From the NCBI RefSeq assembly GCF_029894425.1, contig NZ_JARXYJ010000002.1, positions 310,001-374,000 of the forward strand: 64,000 nt of DNA, in the 5' to 3' direction. Under the pieces are notes generated by a model. That model was given only the letters and a program-made list of their open reading frames with translations, searched no databases and had not been told where the DNA came from. The first letter of the stretch is position 1, and each line of letters opens with the position of its first letter. The position numbers and the translations under genes were made by a program. Source of the stretch: Streptomyces sp. SAI-127 (lineage in GTDB: Bacteria > Actinomycetota > Actinomycetes > Streptomycetales > Streptomycetaceae). Positions 29,585 through 38,029 of the stretch are shown here, piece by piece.

Positions 29585-31684
29585 TCAACCGCCGCACCGG
29601 TAGAGGGTGCCCTGCGTGTCCGCACTGTTCCCGCCGTACGCGGTGGCCGGTACGGCGGTACAGGCGGTCTTCACCCAGGAGCGCACCCCGGTGATGGCCG
29701 CGTTGCCCTTCCCCTGGGTCTGCGCGAACCCTTGCCAGCCGTCGGCGGCGAGGACGACGTAGCGCAACCGCCCCTCGGCGACCAGCTGCTTGACGTCGGT
29801 CACGGTGGGCGTGGGGGCTCCGCCGCTGAACCCGCCCATCGGCAGTACTTTCGCGCCGGTCGCCAGGATGTAGTTCCAGGACATGACGGCGGAGTCGGCG
29901 GCGAAGACGAACGTTGCGCCCTCGCGGTGCTGTTCGGCGTAACGGAGCAGACCGTGCTGGGAGGCCGTGAGCGTGTCGGACTCGTTCAGGGAGGCTTCGG
30001 CGGCGGCCGTGCCCTGCGGTGCGTTGCTGCCGTGCACCACGTTCGCCGCCCTGTGCACCGCGCTGCCGCCCGTGTTGAACGGGCCGGCCGTGGCGTCCAT
30101 CGCGGTGCCGGCGTACTGCGGATCGAGCACCGACAGCGACCAGGCCGCGGGCGCCGCCAGCAGGGTGACCAGGGAGGCCACCAGGCCGCCGGTGGCCAGC
30201 CACCCGCGGTGCAGCCCCTTGCGGTGGGCGAGGGTCAGGGCCGTGATCGCGCCCGCGCCCACCGCCATGAGCAGCCAGGGCAGCCAGGGCAGGAAGTCGG
30301 GGTAGAGGAAGCAGAGGAAGACGCTCCACACCAGCTCCGCCGCGACCGCCGTGCGCAGTGCCCATGTCCTGCGGCCGTCCCGGTACGCGCGCCAGAACAT
30401 CACGATGCCGGTGGCGGACAGCGCGGCCAAGGCGGGCGCGAGCATCGCCACATAGGCGGTGTGCGGCACCTCGATGGCGCTGAGCACACCGGCACTGACG
30501 GTCAACCACAGTCCCCACAGCACGAATCCGCCGCGGATCCTGTCGGTGCGCGGGGTGGTGCGCCGCCAGCGCAGACCCAGTGCCAGGCTCATCAGCGCGA
30601 GGGGGTACAGCCAGCCCACCTCGGGTGCGAAGCGGCTGCCGAGCAGCTTGCCCGGCGTGGGGCCGCCGCCGGAGGACCCGTCGTTGGACGGGCCGGCGCC
30701 GCTGCCGGCTCCGTCCGGCCGGTCCGGGGCCGGGGTACCGGCGTTCGGCGGGGCGCCCGCGGTGCCGACCGCGCCGGTCATCTGGTCGACCGAGCCCTCC
30801 ACCAGGTCGTCGGAGAAACGGTTGAAGCCGTTGTAGCCGAACACCATGGTGACGGCGCTGTTGTCGGTCGTGCCGTCGACGTAGGGGCGATCGGAGGCCG
30901 GCGTGACGGTCAGGAGCAGCACCGAGGACAGCGAGACCGCAGCCGTGACCGCGCCGGCGGCCAGGACGTGACCGGTCCTGCGGCGCAAGGGTCCGGGGGC
31001 CAGTAGCAGGTAGGCGAGGGCGAGGGCCGGCAGGACCACCCAGGCCTGCAGCATCTTGGCCTGGAAGCCCAGCCCGATCCAGGCACCGGCCGCCAGCAGG
31101 GGGAGCAGTCTGGCTCCGAGCACGGCCCGCTGACAGGCGTCGGCGGCCAGGACCAGGCACATGGTCAGCGCGCCGTCCTCCATCGAGTGCCCGAACATGG
31201 ACGCCAGCACGGGGGTCAGCGTCATGATGCCGGCGGCGAGGAGACCCGGTACGGGACCGGACCAGCGCCGCACCACCCGGTAGGTGACGAGCACCGTGAC
31301 CACGCCCTCGACGACCTGGGGGAGCGTCAGGGACCATGCGTGGAAGCCGAAGACGCGGGCGGAGAGTGCCTGCGGCCACAGGAATCCGGCGAGCTTGTCG
31401 ATGGTCAGGGTGGCGCCCGGGTCCAGCGCGCCGTAGAAGAACGCCTCCCAGCTCTCCGACATGCTGCGGGCGGCGACGGCGTAGAACGGAGCGTATCCGC
31501 TGGTCGTGATGTTCCAGGAGTAGAGCAGGGCCGCCAGGGCGGCGACGGCCAGGAGCGCCGGGCGCGCCCAGCGCGGCTGGTCCGCGGGGGACTTCCACAC
31601 CTCCCAGCCACGCCGGACGTCGGCCTTCGGAGGGGATGTGGGTTCGGGTAAGGAAGCGGTGGGGGAGTCGAGAGCGGTAGTCAT
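29585..31684 (-). CDS. GT39-type integral membrane glycosyltransferase (polyprenyl-phosphomannose dependent)
   Basis: Protein of 699 residues with about 11-12 membrane segments in the first two thirds and a soluble C-terminal domain. FYAVAARSMSESWEAFFYG holds the early extracytoplasmic acidic motif of the ArnT/PMT superfamily. Homologues of this architecture in ramoplanin and teicoplanin clusters mannosylate Hpg residues of the exported peptide using a lipid-linked sugar donor outside the membrane. Similar genes also occur in Streptomyces genomes away from such clusters, so its assignment to the cluster rests on position beside the StrR-like gene. A palindrome (31692-31709) lies just upstream of the start. 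Confidence 0.85.
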   Translation of the reverse strand: MTTALDSPTASLPEPTSPPKADVRRGWEVWKSPADQPRWARPALLAVAALAALLYSWNITTSGYAPFYAVAARSMSESWEAFFYGALDPGATLTIDKLAGFLWPQALSARVFGFHAWSLTLPQVVEGVVTVLVTYRVVRRWSGPVPGLLAAGIMTLTPVLASMFGHSMEDGALTMCLVLAADACQRAVLGARLLPLLAAGAWIGLGFQAKMLQAWVVLPALALAYLLLAPGPLRRRTGHVLAAGAVTAAVSLSSVLLLTVTPASDRPYVDGTTDNSAVTMVFGYNGFNRFSDDLVEGSVDQMTGAVGTAGAPPNAGTPAPDRPDGAGSGAGPSNDGSSGGGPTPGKLLGSRFAPEVGWLYPLALMSLALGLRWRRTTPRTDRIRGGFVLWGLWLTVSAGVLSAIEVPHTAYVAMLAPALAALSATGIVMFWRAYRDGRRTWALRTAVAAELVWSVFLCFLYPDFLPWLPWLLMAVGAGAITALTLAHRKGLHRGWLATGGLVASLVTLLAAPAAWSLSVLDPQYAGTAMDATAGPFNTGGSAVHRAANVVHGSNAPQGTAAAEASLNESDTLTASQHGLLRYAEQHREGATFVFAADSAVMSWNYILATGAKVLPMGGFSGGAPTPTVTDVKQLVAEGRLRYVVLAADGWQGFAQTQGKGNAAITGVRSWVKTACTAVPATAYGGNSADTQGTLYRCGG

Positions 31685-31691
31685 GCGGATC

Positions 31692-31709
31692 CATCACTTT
31701 CCCGTGATG
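31692..31709. promoter_or_regulatory. Palindrome upstream of the glycosyltransferase gene
   Basis: CATCAC (31692-31697) and GTGATG (31704-31709) are inverted around TTTCCC, beginning 8 bp before the start codon. It could be an operator or a 5'-leader hairpin. Confidence 0.35.
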
Positions 31710-31890
31710 TGGTGTACATGACAGTGAGGGTAGGAGTAGCTCCGCTGTTCAGACCAGGACGGTGCCGGCCGGACACGCGTCCAGGGCGCCGAGGCCGCGG
31801 CGCCATCGCGGTGCTGCCGACAGCTCACCCGGACATCCGCGTCGGCACGCCGCCGTCCGCGGCGGACGGCGGCGTGCCTCGATTCCTGCC

Positions 31891-32208
31891 TCACTCCCGC
31901 GCGACATGCTCCTTGAGCCACCGCAGCAACGCCGCGAACTCCGGGGACATGTCCGCATCCGACTGGACGAGAACGGACGAGTGGCCGCCTTCCTCGACCG
32001 TGATCGAGTAGCTCATGGCATCCGGTACGTGCTTGCGGGGCTCCGGGTTTCCCGCAGCCGCCGCAGTTGTTGGAACGGCCGCGGCCACCAGCCGGGACAA
32101 CTCGGCCGCAGCACTTTCGGGTAGGGCGTGGGTGTCCACCACGTCCAGCGGGAGGCCGGCGAGGACCGGCGCCGCGAGCCCGCCGTGCGTCGCCAAAGTG
32201 ACCCTCAT
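31891..32208 (-). CDS. Emfourin-like protease inhibitor
   Basis: Protein of 105 residues. The pattern MRVTLATHGGLAAPVLA, VDTHALPESAAAELSRLV, DAMSYSITVEEGGHSSVLV and a C-terminal LLRWLKEH resembles emfourin, the small inhibitor of M4 (thermolysin-like) metalloproteases. I chose ATG 32208 because GAGAGG lies 5 nt upstream. Emfourin genes usually accompany an M4 protease gene; none is next to this one, so its partner is elsewhere or the pair has been split. Confidence 0.65.
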   Translation of the reverse strand: MRVTLATHGGLAAPVLAGLPLDVVDTHALPESAAAELSRLVAAAVPTTAAAAGNPEPRKHVPDAMSYSITVEEGGHSSVLVQSDADMSPEFAALLRWLKEHVARE

Positions 32209-32831
32209 GGCACCTCTCAGCCGTCCGCCGCTTACACGTTCCCGCAGTGGTACCCGGTGTCGGCCGCCGGGCATCCCGACGTCAACCGCCAGCCGTCGCA
32301 CGGCCCTTGAGCGCGGCCACGTCCCGGCTCAGCTCCTGCACCTGGGCCGTCAGCGCCCTGACTGCCGCGGCCGCATCCCCGTTCTGGCCGGCTGTGCGAT
32401 TGCGCGCCCTTGCGAGCCCTGCCGAGACCCCGGTGATCGAGATGCCGACCTCCTGCCACGCCTACCGGCCTGGTCTCTTCGCCTTGCCGGTCTGGCGTTC
32501 GTAGAGCAGCCGCATCGGCGCTCGCCTCCAGGCCGCTGCTCACCTCCCGCAACGGGCGGCGGATGGAGCGGAGAACACGCCGAGGCGGATCGTGCGGGTG
32601 GTCGCTGAGCGGCACGCCGGGCCGACGGGGCCGGCGGGCGAGCTGACCGCCGACGGGGTGGCGCTGTGGCTGTCGCCGTTGGACGACGACGAGCAGGAAC
32701 AGGCCGCCGCCGGCACGGAGAAAGTGCACGTCACACGACTGGCCCCCTGCTGTGGCGCGGACGGTCCCGCGCATCGAGCGTGGTCTGGGCGGGGCAACGA
32801 CGCCCCGGCCGAGCGCATAGAACGGATCCTC
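32209..32831. other. Region with a broken reading frame, no intact gene
   Basis: On the minus strand a coding-like stretch (32282-32518) reads RLLYERQTGKAKRPGR, a stop, then EVGISITGVSAGLARARN and a coiled-coil-like tail ending at 32282. It looks like the end of a degraded gene I cannot name. The remaining bases upstream of the hydrolase are open in the plus frame but do not look like coding sequence. Confidence 0.3.
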
Positions 32832-33956
32832 ATGCCCGTCACCGTGAAAGACCACCGGGTACCCCACAAGTCCACCGTCCCCGCGAACAAGGACGAGCAC
32901 GTCGAACTCTTCGTGCGGGAGCGCGACGGCACGTCCCTTGGCCACCTCGGCGAGCGCACGGCCGTCCTGATGCTCCACGGCCGGAGCGTTCCGGTGCTCG
33001 CGGGCTTTGATCTCGATTTCAAGTCGTACAGCTGGGCCGATGCACTGGCCAGGGCCGGTTACGACGTCTTCATGATGGACCTCCAGGGCTCAGGGCTGTC
33101 GCCGCGGCCGAAGATGGACGACCCTCGCAACGTCAACCCCGCCCAGCAGCACCTTCTGAAGCCGAGACCTCCGGGATTCACGCCGGGCCCGCCGAACTAT
33201 CCGTTCCAGCTGACCAACTCGAACAGCGACCGGGACGACCTGAACGCCGTCGTGGACTGGATCATCCGCGAGCGCGGGGTGGAGAAGGTCGCCTTCATCG
33301 GCTGGTCCGCGGCCGCGTTCACGATGGGGCCGTACGCGGTCAAGAACCCGGGCAAGGTGTCGAGCCTGTTCCTGCTGGCGCCGATCTTCCCGCCCGAAGG
33401 CACGTCGAACGCCCCCGACCCCCTGCCACAGCCCGGCTTCCCGACGTTTGTGAGCACGAAGGGGGGAACCTGGGACGGGTGGGGCAGCGAGGTGCACTGC
33501 GAGGGCCAGCGCGAAGATGAGATGCGCGACAAGGTGTGGGACGCGATCATGGCAAGCGATCCGGTGGGCAGCACGTGGGGGCCGGTCGGTGAAGGGCGCA
33601 ATCGCATCCGAAACTTCGTCCGGTGGGGTTGGAACAAGACCACCGCGGGGCAGGGTGGCGTCCTCGGCGGCAGCGTGCCGGTCCTCATCGCGTACGGGGA
33701 GTACGACAGGCAGGTGAACACGTCGAGCGAGGATCCGGAATTCAACTTCTCGGTCCCCGCGCTCTACAACGCCATCGCCGGCAACCACAAGCTGATGGTC
33801 AAGCTGGACTGCGCCGGGCATTCGCTGGTGTGGGAGATGCAGCACAAGAACGTGCACAACCTCTCGAAGCACTGGCTCAAGCACCTGAAGGTCGACGGCA
33901 AGACCCAGGGCATCTTCGACATGAACACCAACGGCGACATCAGCCCGGCTCCATAG
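32832..33956 (+). CDS. Alpha/beta hydrolase
   Basis: Protein of 374 residues. LMLHGRSVPVLAGFDL contains the oxyanion HG region, AFIGWSAAAFTMG the nucleophile elbow (S159), GEYDRQVN a candidate acid and DCAGHSLVWEM the catalytic histidine. There is no signal peptide, so it is likely cytoplasmic. The ATG at 32832 is chosen because the conserved fold begins there; the frame is open back to 32592. Substrate unknown. It stands alone between remnant regions. Confidence 0.8.
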   Translation: MPVTVKDHRVPHKSTVPANKDEHVELFVRERDGTSLGHLGERTAVLMLHGRSVPVLAGFDLDFKSYSWADALARAGYDVFMMDLQGSGLSPRPKMDDPRNVNPAQQHLLKPRPPGFTPGPPNYPFQLTNSNSDRDDLNAVVDWIIRERGVEKVAFIGWSAAAFTMGPYAVKNPGKVSSLFLLAPIFPPEGTSNAPDPLPQPGFPTFVSTKGGTWDGWGSEVHCEGQREDEMRDKVWDAIMASDPVGSTWGPVGEGRNRIRNFVRWGWNKTTAGQGGVLGGSVPVLIAYGEYDRQVNTSSEDPEFNFSVPALYNAIAGNHKLMVKLDCAGHSLVWEMQHKNVHNLSKHWLKHLKVDGKTQGIFDMNTNGDISPAP

Positions 33957-34243
33957 AACAGCCGAGCCCTCGACCGCGAACCGCGGGCGCCCAGGCCGCC
34001 GAGGCACCGGCGAGGTGGAGTCCGCCGCCTGCGTGCCCTCGCCCGAACGACGGGCCACGGCATCGTCCACGGCAGCGTCGTCGCCCTGGGCGGGAGCGTG
34101 ACCGGGTGGATCATCTGGTGGCTCCAGCAACGCTGACCCGGCGCTGATCCCGTCGTCCACCCGGATTGGTGGTCCCGGTCGTCCAAGACCGGGACCACCA
34201 GATCCGCCAGTTCTCCCCGATGACCGGCGAAGTGCGAGCTCGA
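33957..34243. other. Remnant-bearing intergenic region
   Basis: A plus-strand frame ending at 34135 encodes a short hydrophobic tail, GSVTGWIIWWLQQR, which looks like the end of a lost small membrane protein. The remainder holds only the hairpin at 34167-34200. Confidence 0.3.
34167..34200. terminator. 14-bp perfect hairpin
   Basis: TGGTGGTCCCGGTC (34167-34180) and its complement (34187-34200) with a 6-nt loop. It lies past the hydrolase and past the end of the PIN remnant and could terminate either strand. Confidence 0.6.
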
Positions 34244-34350
34244 TCAAGGGGCCTCGATGAACGGCAGCCCGACCGCGGCGAGCTTCCTCTGGAGGTTGAT
34301 GTCCCTGGTAGCCACGTAGATCGCGGAGCCGGGAATGGCAGCGCCTGGAC
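34244..34350 (-). pseudogene. PIN-domain nuclease, C-terminal remnant
   Basis: The frame ending at the stop 34244-34246 reads IPGSAIYVATRDINLQRKL then AAVGLPFIEAP, the conserved end of PIN-domain ribonucleases with the late acidic residue. Upstream it runs directly into ISL3-type transposase sequence, so the rest of the nuclease was lost or displaced. Confidence 0.55.
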
Positions 34351-34920
34351 GGTGGCGTGCCTGGCCCGGATACGGTTGGCGAACCGGTCGCTCCGCCATG
34401 GACAGTGCACCTTCTCCTCAGGCTGGACCGATACCTCGCCAAGGTTGTTCCACAGATGCCTCCTGTCAGAGACCTGGACAGCCTGGGGCGCCCCGGCCGT
34501 GGCCGCCTTCAGCGAAGAACGGCGCGCGGTCCCGGCAGACGACCTCGACCCCAGGTCGCTTCGGCAACCATGCAGCCATGCTTGACGCCTCCCGGTCAGG
34601 CAGCGGTCCACCGGCCGACGGGTTTCGACATCGACCAGCACCGTTCCGTAGACCCGTCCTTTACGTGTGGCGTACTCATCGACACCAACCACCCGCGGGG
34701 ACGGGACTTCCGGTTCGGACAACGCGCCGAGCAGCCGCAACACCGCGCTGCGACTGGTGGACACCCGAAGGCCCGTGCCATCCGGGCGCCGGCCCGGCCG
34801 GCGAAGACCCCGGACCGCAGTGTCGACCACACCAAGATCGACCCTGGCCATTTCGGGCATCTTCCCGAAGCTCCGTCGGAGCGCCAGCTGTCACTCAGTC
34901 CGCGGGCATCACGGAAAGCG
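34345..34920 (-). pseudogene. ISL3-family transposase remnant, frameshifted
   Basis: The recognisable order is FAGRAGARMARAF, then [30 protein letters not shown], then [19 protein letters not shown]. These match the ISL3 transposase core, including the first DDE aspartate in GVDEYA. The pieces lie in different frames and the C-terminal third is missing, so it is inactive. Confidence 0.75.
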
Positions 34921-34983
34921 AGCCAGAACCGGTTCTCGCGAACAAGGCCAGCGGGGCTTTGAAGCAGGTCAGATGCGCAGCGG

Positions 34984-35085
34984 ATGCGCTTGGAGGTGCA
35001 GGTCGAGACGGGTGCGGGGGAGCTGCGGTCCTTGCAGGGCTGGTTGCGGGCGGATTCTGAGATACGCCGCGTCTGTCGCGGTTGA
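34984..35085 (+). pseudogene. EACC1 (effector-associated constant component) fragment
   Basis: The frame from ATG 34984 reads LEVQVETGAGELRSLQGWL then RADSEIRR before a stop at 35083. This resembles the start of EACC1 proteins, small constant partners of variable effector systems in actinobacteria. The following bases continue a related-looking sequence in another frame, suggesting a frameshift. Confidence 0.4.
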
Positions 35086-35218
35086 GGTGCGGGGTGTGGT
35101 CGTGCTGGGCCCGCGCGGTGCTCAACTGCCCGATGGGCTCTCGGTGTGGCCTGACCGATGAGTTTTGCGCGCCGTGCTGGTCTGTACGCCGAATACCGAC
35201 TCACGGGAGGCTGACGCC

Positions 35219-35782
35219 ATGCGGAAACTGACCTTCGCCATGAGTATGAGCCTGGACGGCTACATCGCCGCGCCCGGCGACGACCTCGGATGGAGCGTGC
35301 CGAGCGACGAGCTGTTCCAGTGGTGGTCCGACCGGGTGGACACGACGGGCCTGGCGCTGTACGGACGCAAACTGTGGGACACGATGAGCTCCCACTGGCC
35401 GACCGCCGACAAGGAGCCGGATGCCACACCGGCGGCGATCGAGTTCGCCGGCCGCTGGCGGGACATGCCGAAGGTGGTGTTCTCCTCTACGGCCAGAACG
35501 GTCGACTGGAACACCCGTCTGGTCACCGGCGACGCGGTCACCGAGATCGCCAGGCTCAAGGCCGACGACGGCGGCCCCATGGACATCGGCGGTGCCACAC
35601 TCGCCGCGGCGGCCATGCGGGCCGGGCTGATCGACGAGTACGCGATCGTCACCCATCCGGTCCTGGTGGGCGGCGGCACGCCGTTCTTCACCGCCCTGGA
35701 CAACTGGGTGAAGCTCAGCCTGGTGGAGACCCGGACGTTTCCCGGCGGCGTGATGCTGACCAGGTACGAGACCAGGCGCTGA
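35219..35782 (+). CDS. Dihydrofolate reductase family protein (RibD C-terminal type)
   Basis: Protein of 187 residues. MSMSLDGYIAAPGDDLGW is the family opening, GRKLWDTM and the late GGATLAAAAMRAGLIDEY and VLVGGGTPFF motifs are the RibD C-terminal NADPH-binding signatures. Such proteins reduce pteridine- or flavin-like substrates; the exact one is unknown. ATG 35219 has GGGAGG 9 nt upstream. No operon partner is adjacent. Confidence 0.88.
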   Translation: MRKLTFAMSMSLDGYIAAPGDDLGWSVPSDELFQWWSDRVDTTGLALYGRKLWDTMSSHWPTADKEPDATPAAIEFAGRWRDMPKVVFSSTARTVDWNTRLVTGDAVTEIARLKADDGGPMDIGGATLAAAAMRAGLIDEYAIVTHPVLVGGGTPFFTALDNWVKLSLVETRTFPGGVMLTRYETRR

Positions 35783-35972
35783 GTGCCCGACGGCGGATCA
35801 GCGCGGGCTTCGGGCCATCCGAGGATCTCGTGGCGCTGTGTTCCGAGGCGATCGTGACGTCCCTGCCGGATCGATCCTGTTCAGGGTGTCTCAGCCCCAA
35901 GGTGTCTCAGCGCGGCGCAGCTGCCATAGACGGGACGTGACGGGCGTCGCGGCCTCGTGCCGCAGCGGCCGC

Positions 35973-36311
35973 TCAGAGGTGGCCGTCCAGGAACTTCCGT
36001 ATCTCGGCGATGGTCATGGGCCCCGTGCCGTGCGCCACCGCCTCTCCCTCCACCAGCAGGACGCAGGACGGGGCTCCGGTGATCCCGTATCGCTCGGTTG
36101 CGGCCGGACACCGCGTGATGTCAGTGCGGACAGCCGTCAGGCGGCCCGCGTAGTCGTCGGCGATGCCACCCACGACAAGGTCCATCACCCGGCAGGGTTC
36201 GATGGCCTTGGGCCATGCCCCGGTGAAGTACGCGAGGACCGGAACTTTGCTCATCCCGAGGATGAAAGAGAACTCCGCGTCCTCACGGGGTCGGTGAACC
36301 CGCTTCGCCAT
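35973..36311 (-). CDS. Thioredoxin-like protein lacking the CxxC site
   Basis: Protein of 112 residues. The thioredoxin pattern is visible as VPVLAYFTGAW, then TAVRTDITRCPAATERYGI, then TGAPSCVLLVEGEAV with the cis-proline region, and a final helix. The usual WCGPC reads WPKAIEPC, so the first active-site cysteine is missing. It is therefore unlikely to be a normal dithiol reductase; a chaperone or single-cysteine role is possible. AGGAG stands 5 nt before ATG 36311. Confidence 0.75.
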   Translation of the reverse strand: MAKRVHRPREDAEFSFILGMSKVPVLAYFTGAWPKAIEPCRVMDLVVGGIADDYAGRLTAVRTDITRCPAATERYGITGAPSCVLLVEGEAVAHGTGPMTIAEIRKFLDGHL

Positions 36312-36802
36312 GCAAGCTCCTGACCTCACGTTCCGTCATTCCATCCCCATCATCCCTCGCGCCGTGTGCCAGGTCGGCGGTCTGTCGTCCGGCTGACCTT
36401 CGGAACGGAGGCACGGGGCCGTCGCGGAACTACGGTGGTCCCCGGCGCGAGCGGCCCGGCCCCCGGCCCCTGGTGAACGGCCTGGCCGCCCCGCCGGTCA
36501 CCCAGCTGCAGCCCGCCGCGCGCCCGCGGGTCAGCTCGTTCCTGGCCGGCGCCCGCCGCGACGACGTGAAAGCCGTTTTACCGGGCGTAGCGGCCCAGAT
36601 CGCCGACCAGATGCTCGATGAGCGCGTCGACGAACGGGCCGGTGTGCATCGTCCACCGGATCCAGTCAAGCCGTATCCGCCACCGCGCTTCTCAGAGGCA
36701 GCGCCCCCGCCGGGCTTTACGAGGCCTTGTCTCGTCTTCATAGGGACGAGGCACGACTGCTGGACCGCCGGCGGACGCGGTCGTGGACGGCCGACGTACG
36801 CG
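36312..36802. other. No intact gene; possible orphan 3' fragment
   Basis: A minus-strand frame ending at 36578 reads DWIRWTMHTGPFVDALIEHL and stops soon after; it looks like the tail of a lost gene that I cannot name. Otherwise nothing is supported here. Confidence 0.3.
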
Positions 36803-37942
36803 TCAGCTGACCCGAAGACCGAGCGCCAGCGTCAGTTCAAGGACCCGGCGTGGCGACGCGAGATCCGGAAACAGCTCCCGCAGCTGCGACATCCGGTACC
36901 GGACTGTCTGAGGGTGGACGAACAACGCCGCCGCCACCTCGTCCCGCCTGCCCTGGTGCAGCAGCCACTCCCGCAACGTTTCCTCCAGCCGTCGTGCGGT
37001 CGCGGCGGGCAAGGTCCGCAACGGTGCGAGGGCTCGGGCACGCAGGTCTGCGAACGCGTCCGCGTCGGCGCTCAGCACCAGCTCGGGCAGGTGGTCCTCG
37101 GTGTCGCGAATATCAGAGGAGAGCAAGCGCGCGCGTACGGCTCGTGCGTACGAGGCGGACGCACGAGTCCATGGCCGGGGCGGGCCGACCACGGCGGTGC
37201 GGTCGGTCAGCTGCCGCAAGAGATGTGGTCGGTCGGCATCGGGGACGAGCAGCACACCGGTGGCTTCCGGCAGATCGTCGAGGACGAGGGTGCTCGGGTC
37301 GAGCGCGCGGTAGGCGGGCCGGGCCTGGGCGGCGGGCAGCAGGACCGCGGTCAGCGAGACCGGAGGCTGCCATCCGGCCCGTTGAACAGAGGCCAGCAGC
37401 ACGTCCGGGCTCGCGCCGGCGAGGAGGTCGCGGGCCAGGTGTTCCAGGTGGCGCTCCTGGTCCCTGCCCCGGGCGGCCAGTTCGTCGGCGTGGCCCGCGG
37501 CGCTCGCGGCGGAGAGCTCGTCGATGTAGGCGAAGGTCAGCTCGGCGAACTTGGCGACCTCGGCGGCGGGCAGACCTGCGGGTACGGCGCCTGCTGCCAG
37601 GCATCGCCATGCCACGCGGGCGCCGACGCGGTAGGCGCTGAGCAGGGCGTCCATCGAACGGCCGTCGCGCACCTCGCCGCGGCCCAGCTCATAGGCCGCG
37701 TCACCGGCGTCGCCGCCTGTGGCGTTCCCGCTCGCGAGGTCCAGGTAGTGCCCCAGGGCGGTGCGGACGGCTCGGCGGATGGTGGCGCCCATGTGGCCCG
37801 AGAGGGCGTTGGCGTAGGGAGGGACCTCGTCGATGATCGCCTGGACGACCTCGTCGGCGGTGGTCTTCAGCGCGGCCCGCAGTGCTGTGACCGTCGTCTC
37901 GTCCAGGGCCAGTTCGCTGGCCCTCTGGATTGCATGGCTCAC
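36803..37942 (-). CDS. PucR family transcriptional regulator
   Basis: Protein of 379 residues. The C-terminal helix-turn-helix, REWLLHQGRRDEVAAALFV then HPQTVRYRMSQLRELF, is the PucR signature; the N-terminal half has the usual helical sensory region. GTG 37942 is chosen since AGGGA stands 8 nt upstream; an ATG seven codons earlier lacks one. It diverges from the reductase-desaturase pair and probably controls it through the palindromes in the 87-bp gap, as known for desaturase regulators of this type. Confidence 0.88.
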   Translation of the reverse strand: MSHAIQRASELALDETTVTALRAALKTTADEVVQAIIDEVPPYANALSGHMGATIRRAVRTALGHYLDLASGNATGGDAGDAAYELGRGEVRDGRSMDALLSAYRVGARVAWRCLAAGAVPAGLPAAEVAKFAELTFAYIDELSAASAAGHADELAARGRDQERHLEHLARDLLAGASPDVLLASVQRAGWQPPVSLTAVLLPAAQARPAYRALDPSTLVLDDLPEATGVLLVPDADRPHLLRQLTDRTAVVGPPRPWTRASASYARAVRARLLSSDIRDTEDHLPELVLSADADAFADLRARALAPLRTLPAATARRLEETLREWLLHQGRRDEVAAALFVHPQTVRYRMSQLRELFPDLASPRRVLELTLALGLRVS

Positions 37943-37982
37943 GTTTCTATTCCCTGCGAACAATTCAGCCAGCCAGATTTAC

Positions 37983-38014
37983 GTCCTGTGGTCAGGACTT
38001 TACGCCTTGAGGCG
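37983..38014. promoter_or_regulatory. Two adjacent palindromes in the PucR/reductase divergent promoter
   Basis: GTCCTG-N4-CAGGAC (37983-37998) and CGCCT-N2-AGGCG (38003-38014) lie between the PucR gene and the reductase start at 38030. They are candidate operators for PucR or for a fatty-acid-responsive repressor. Confidence 0.5.
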
Positions 38015-38029
38015 CAGCAAGCTGGAGTC

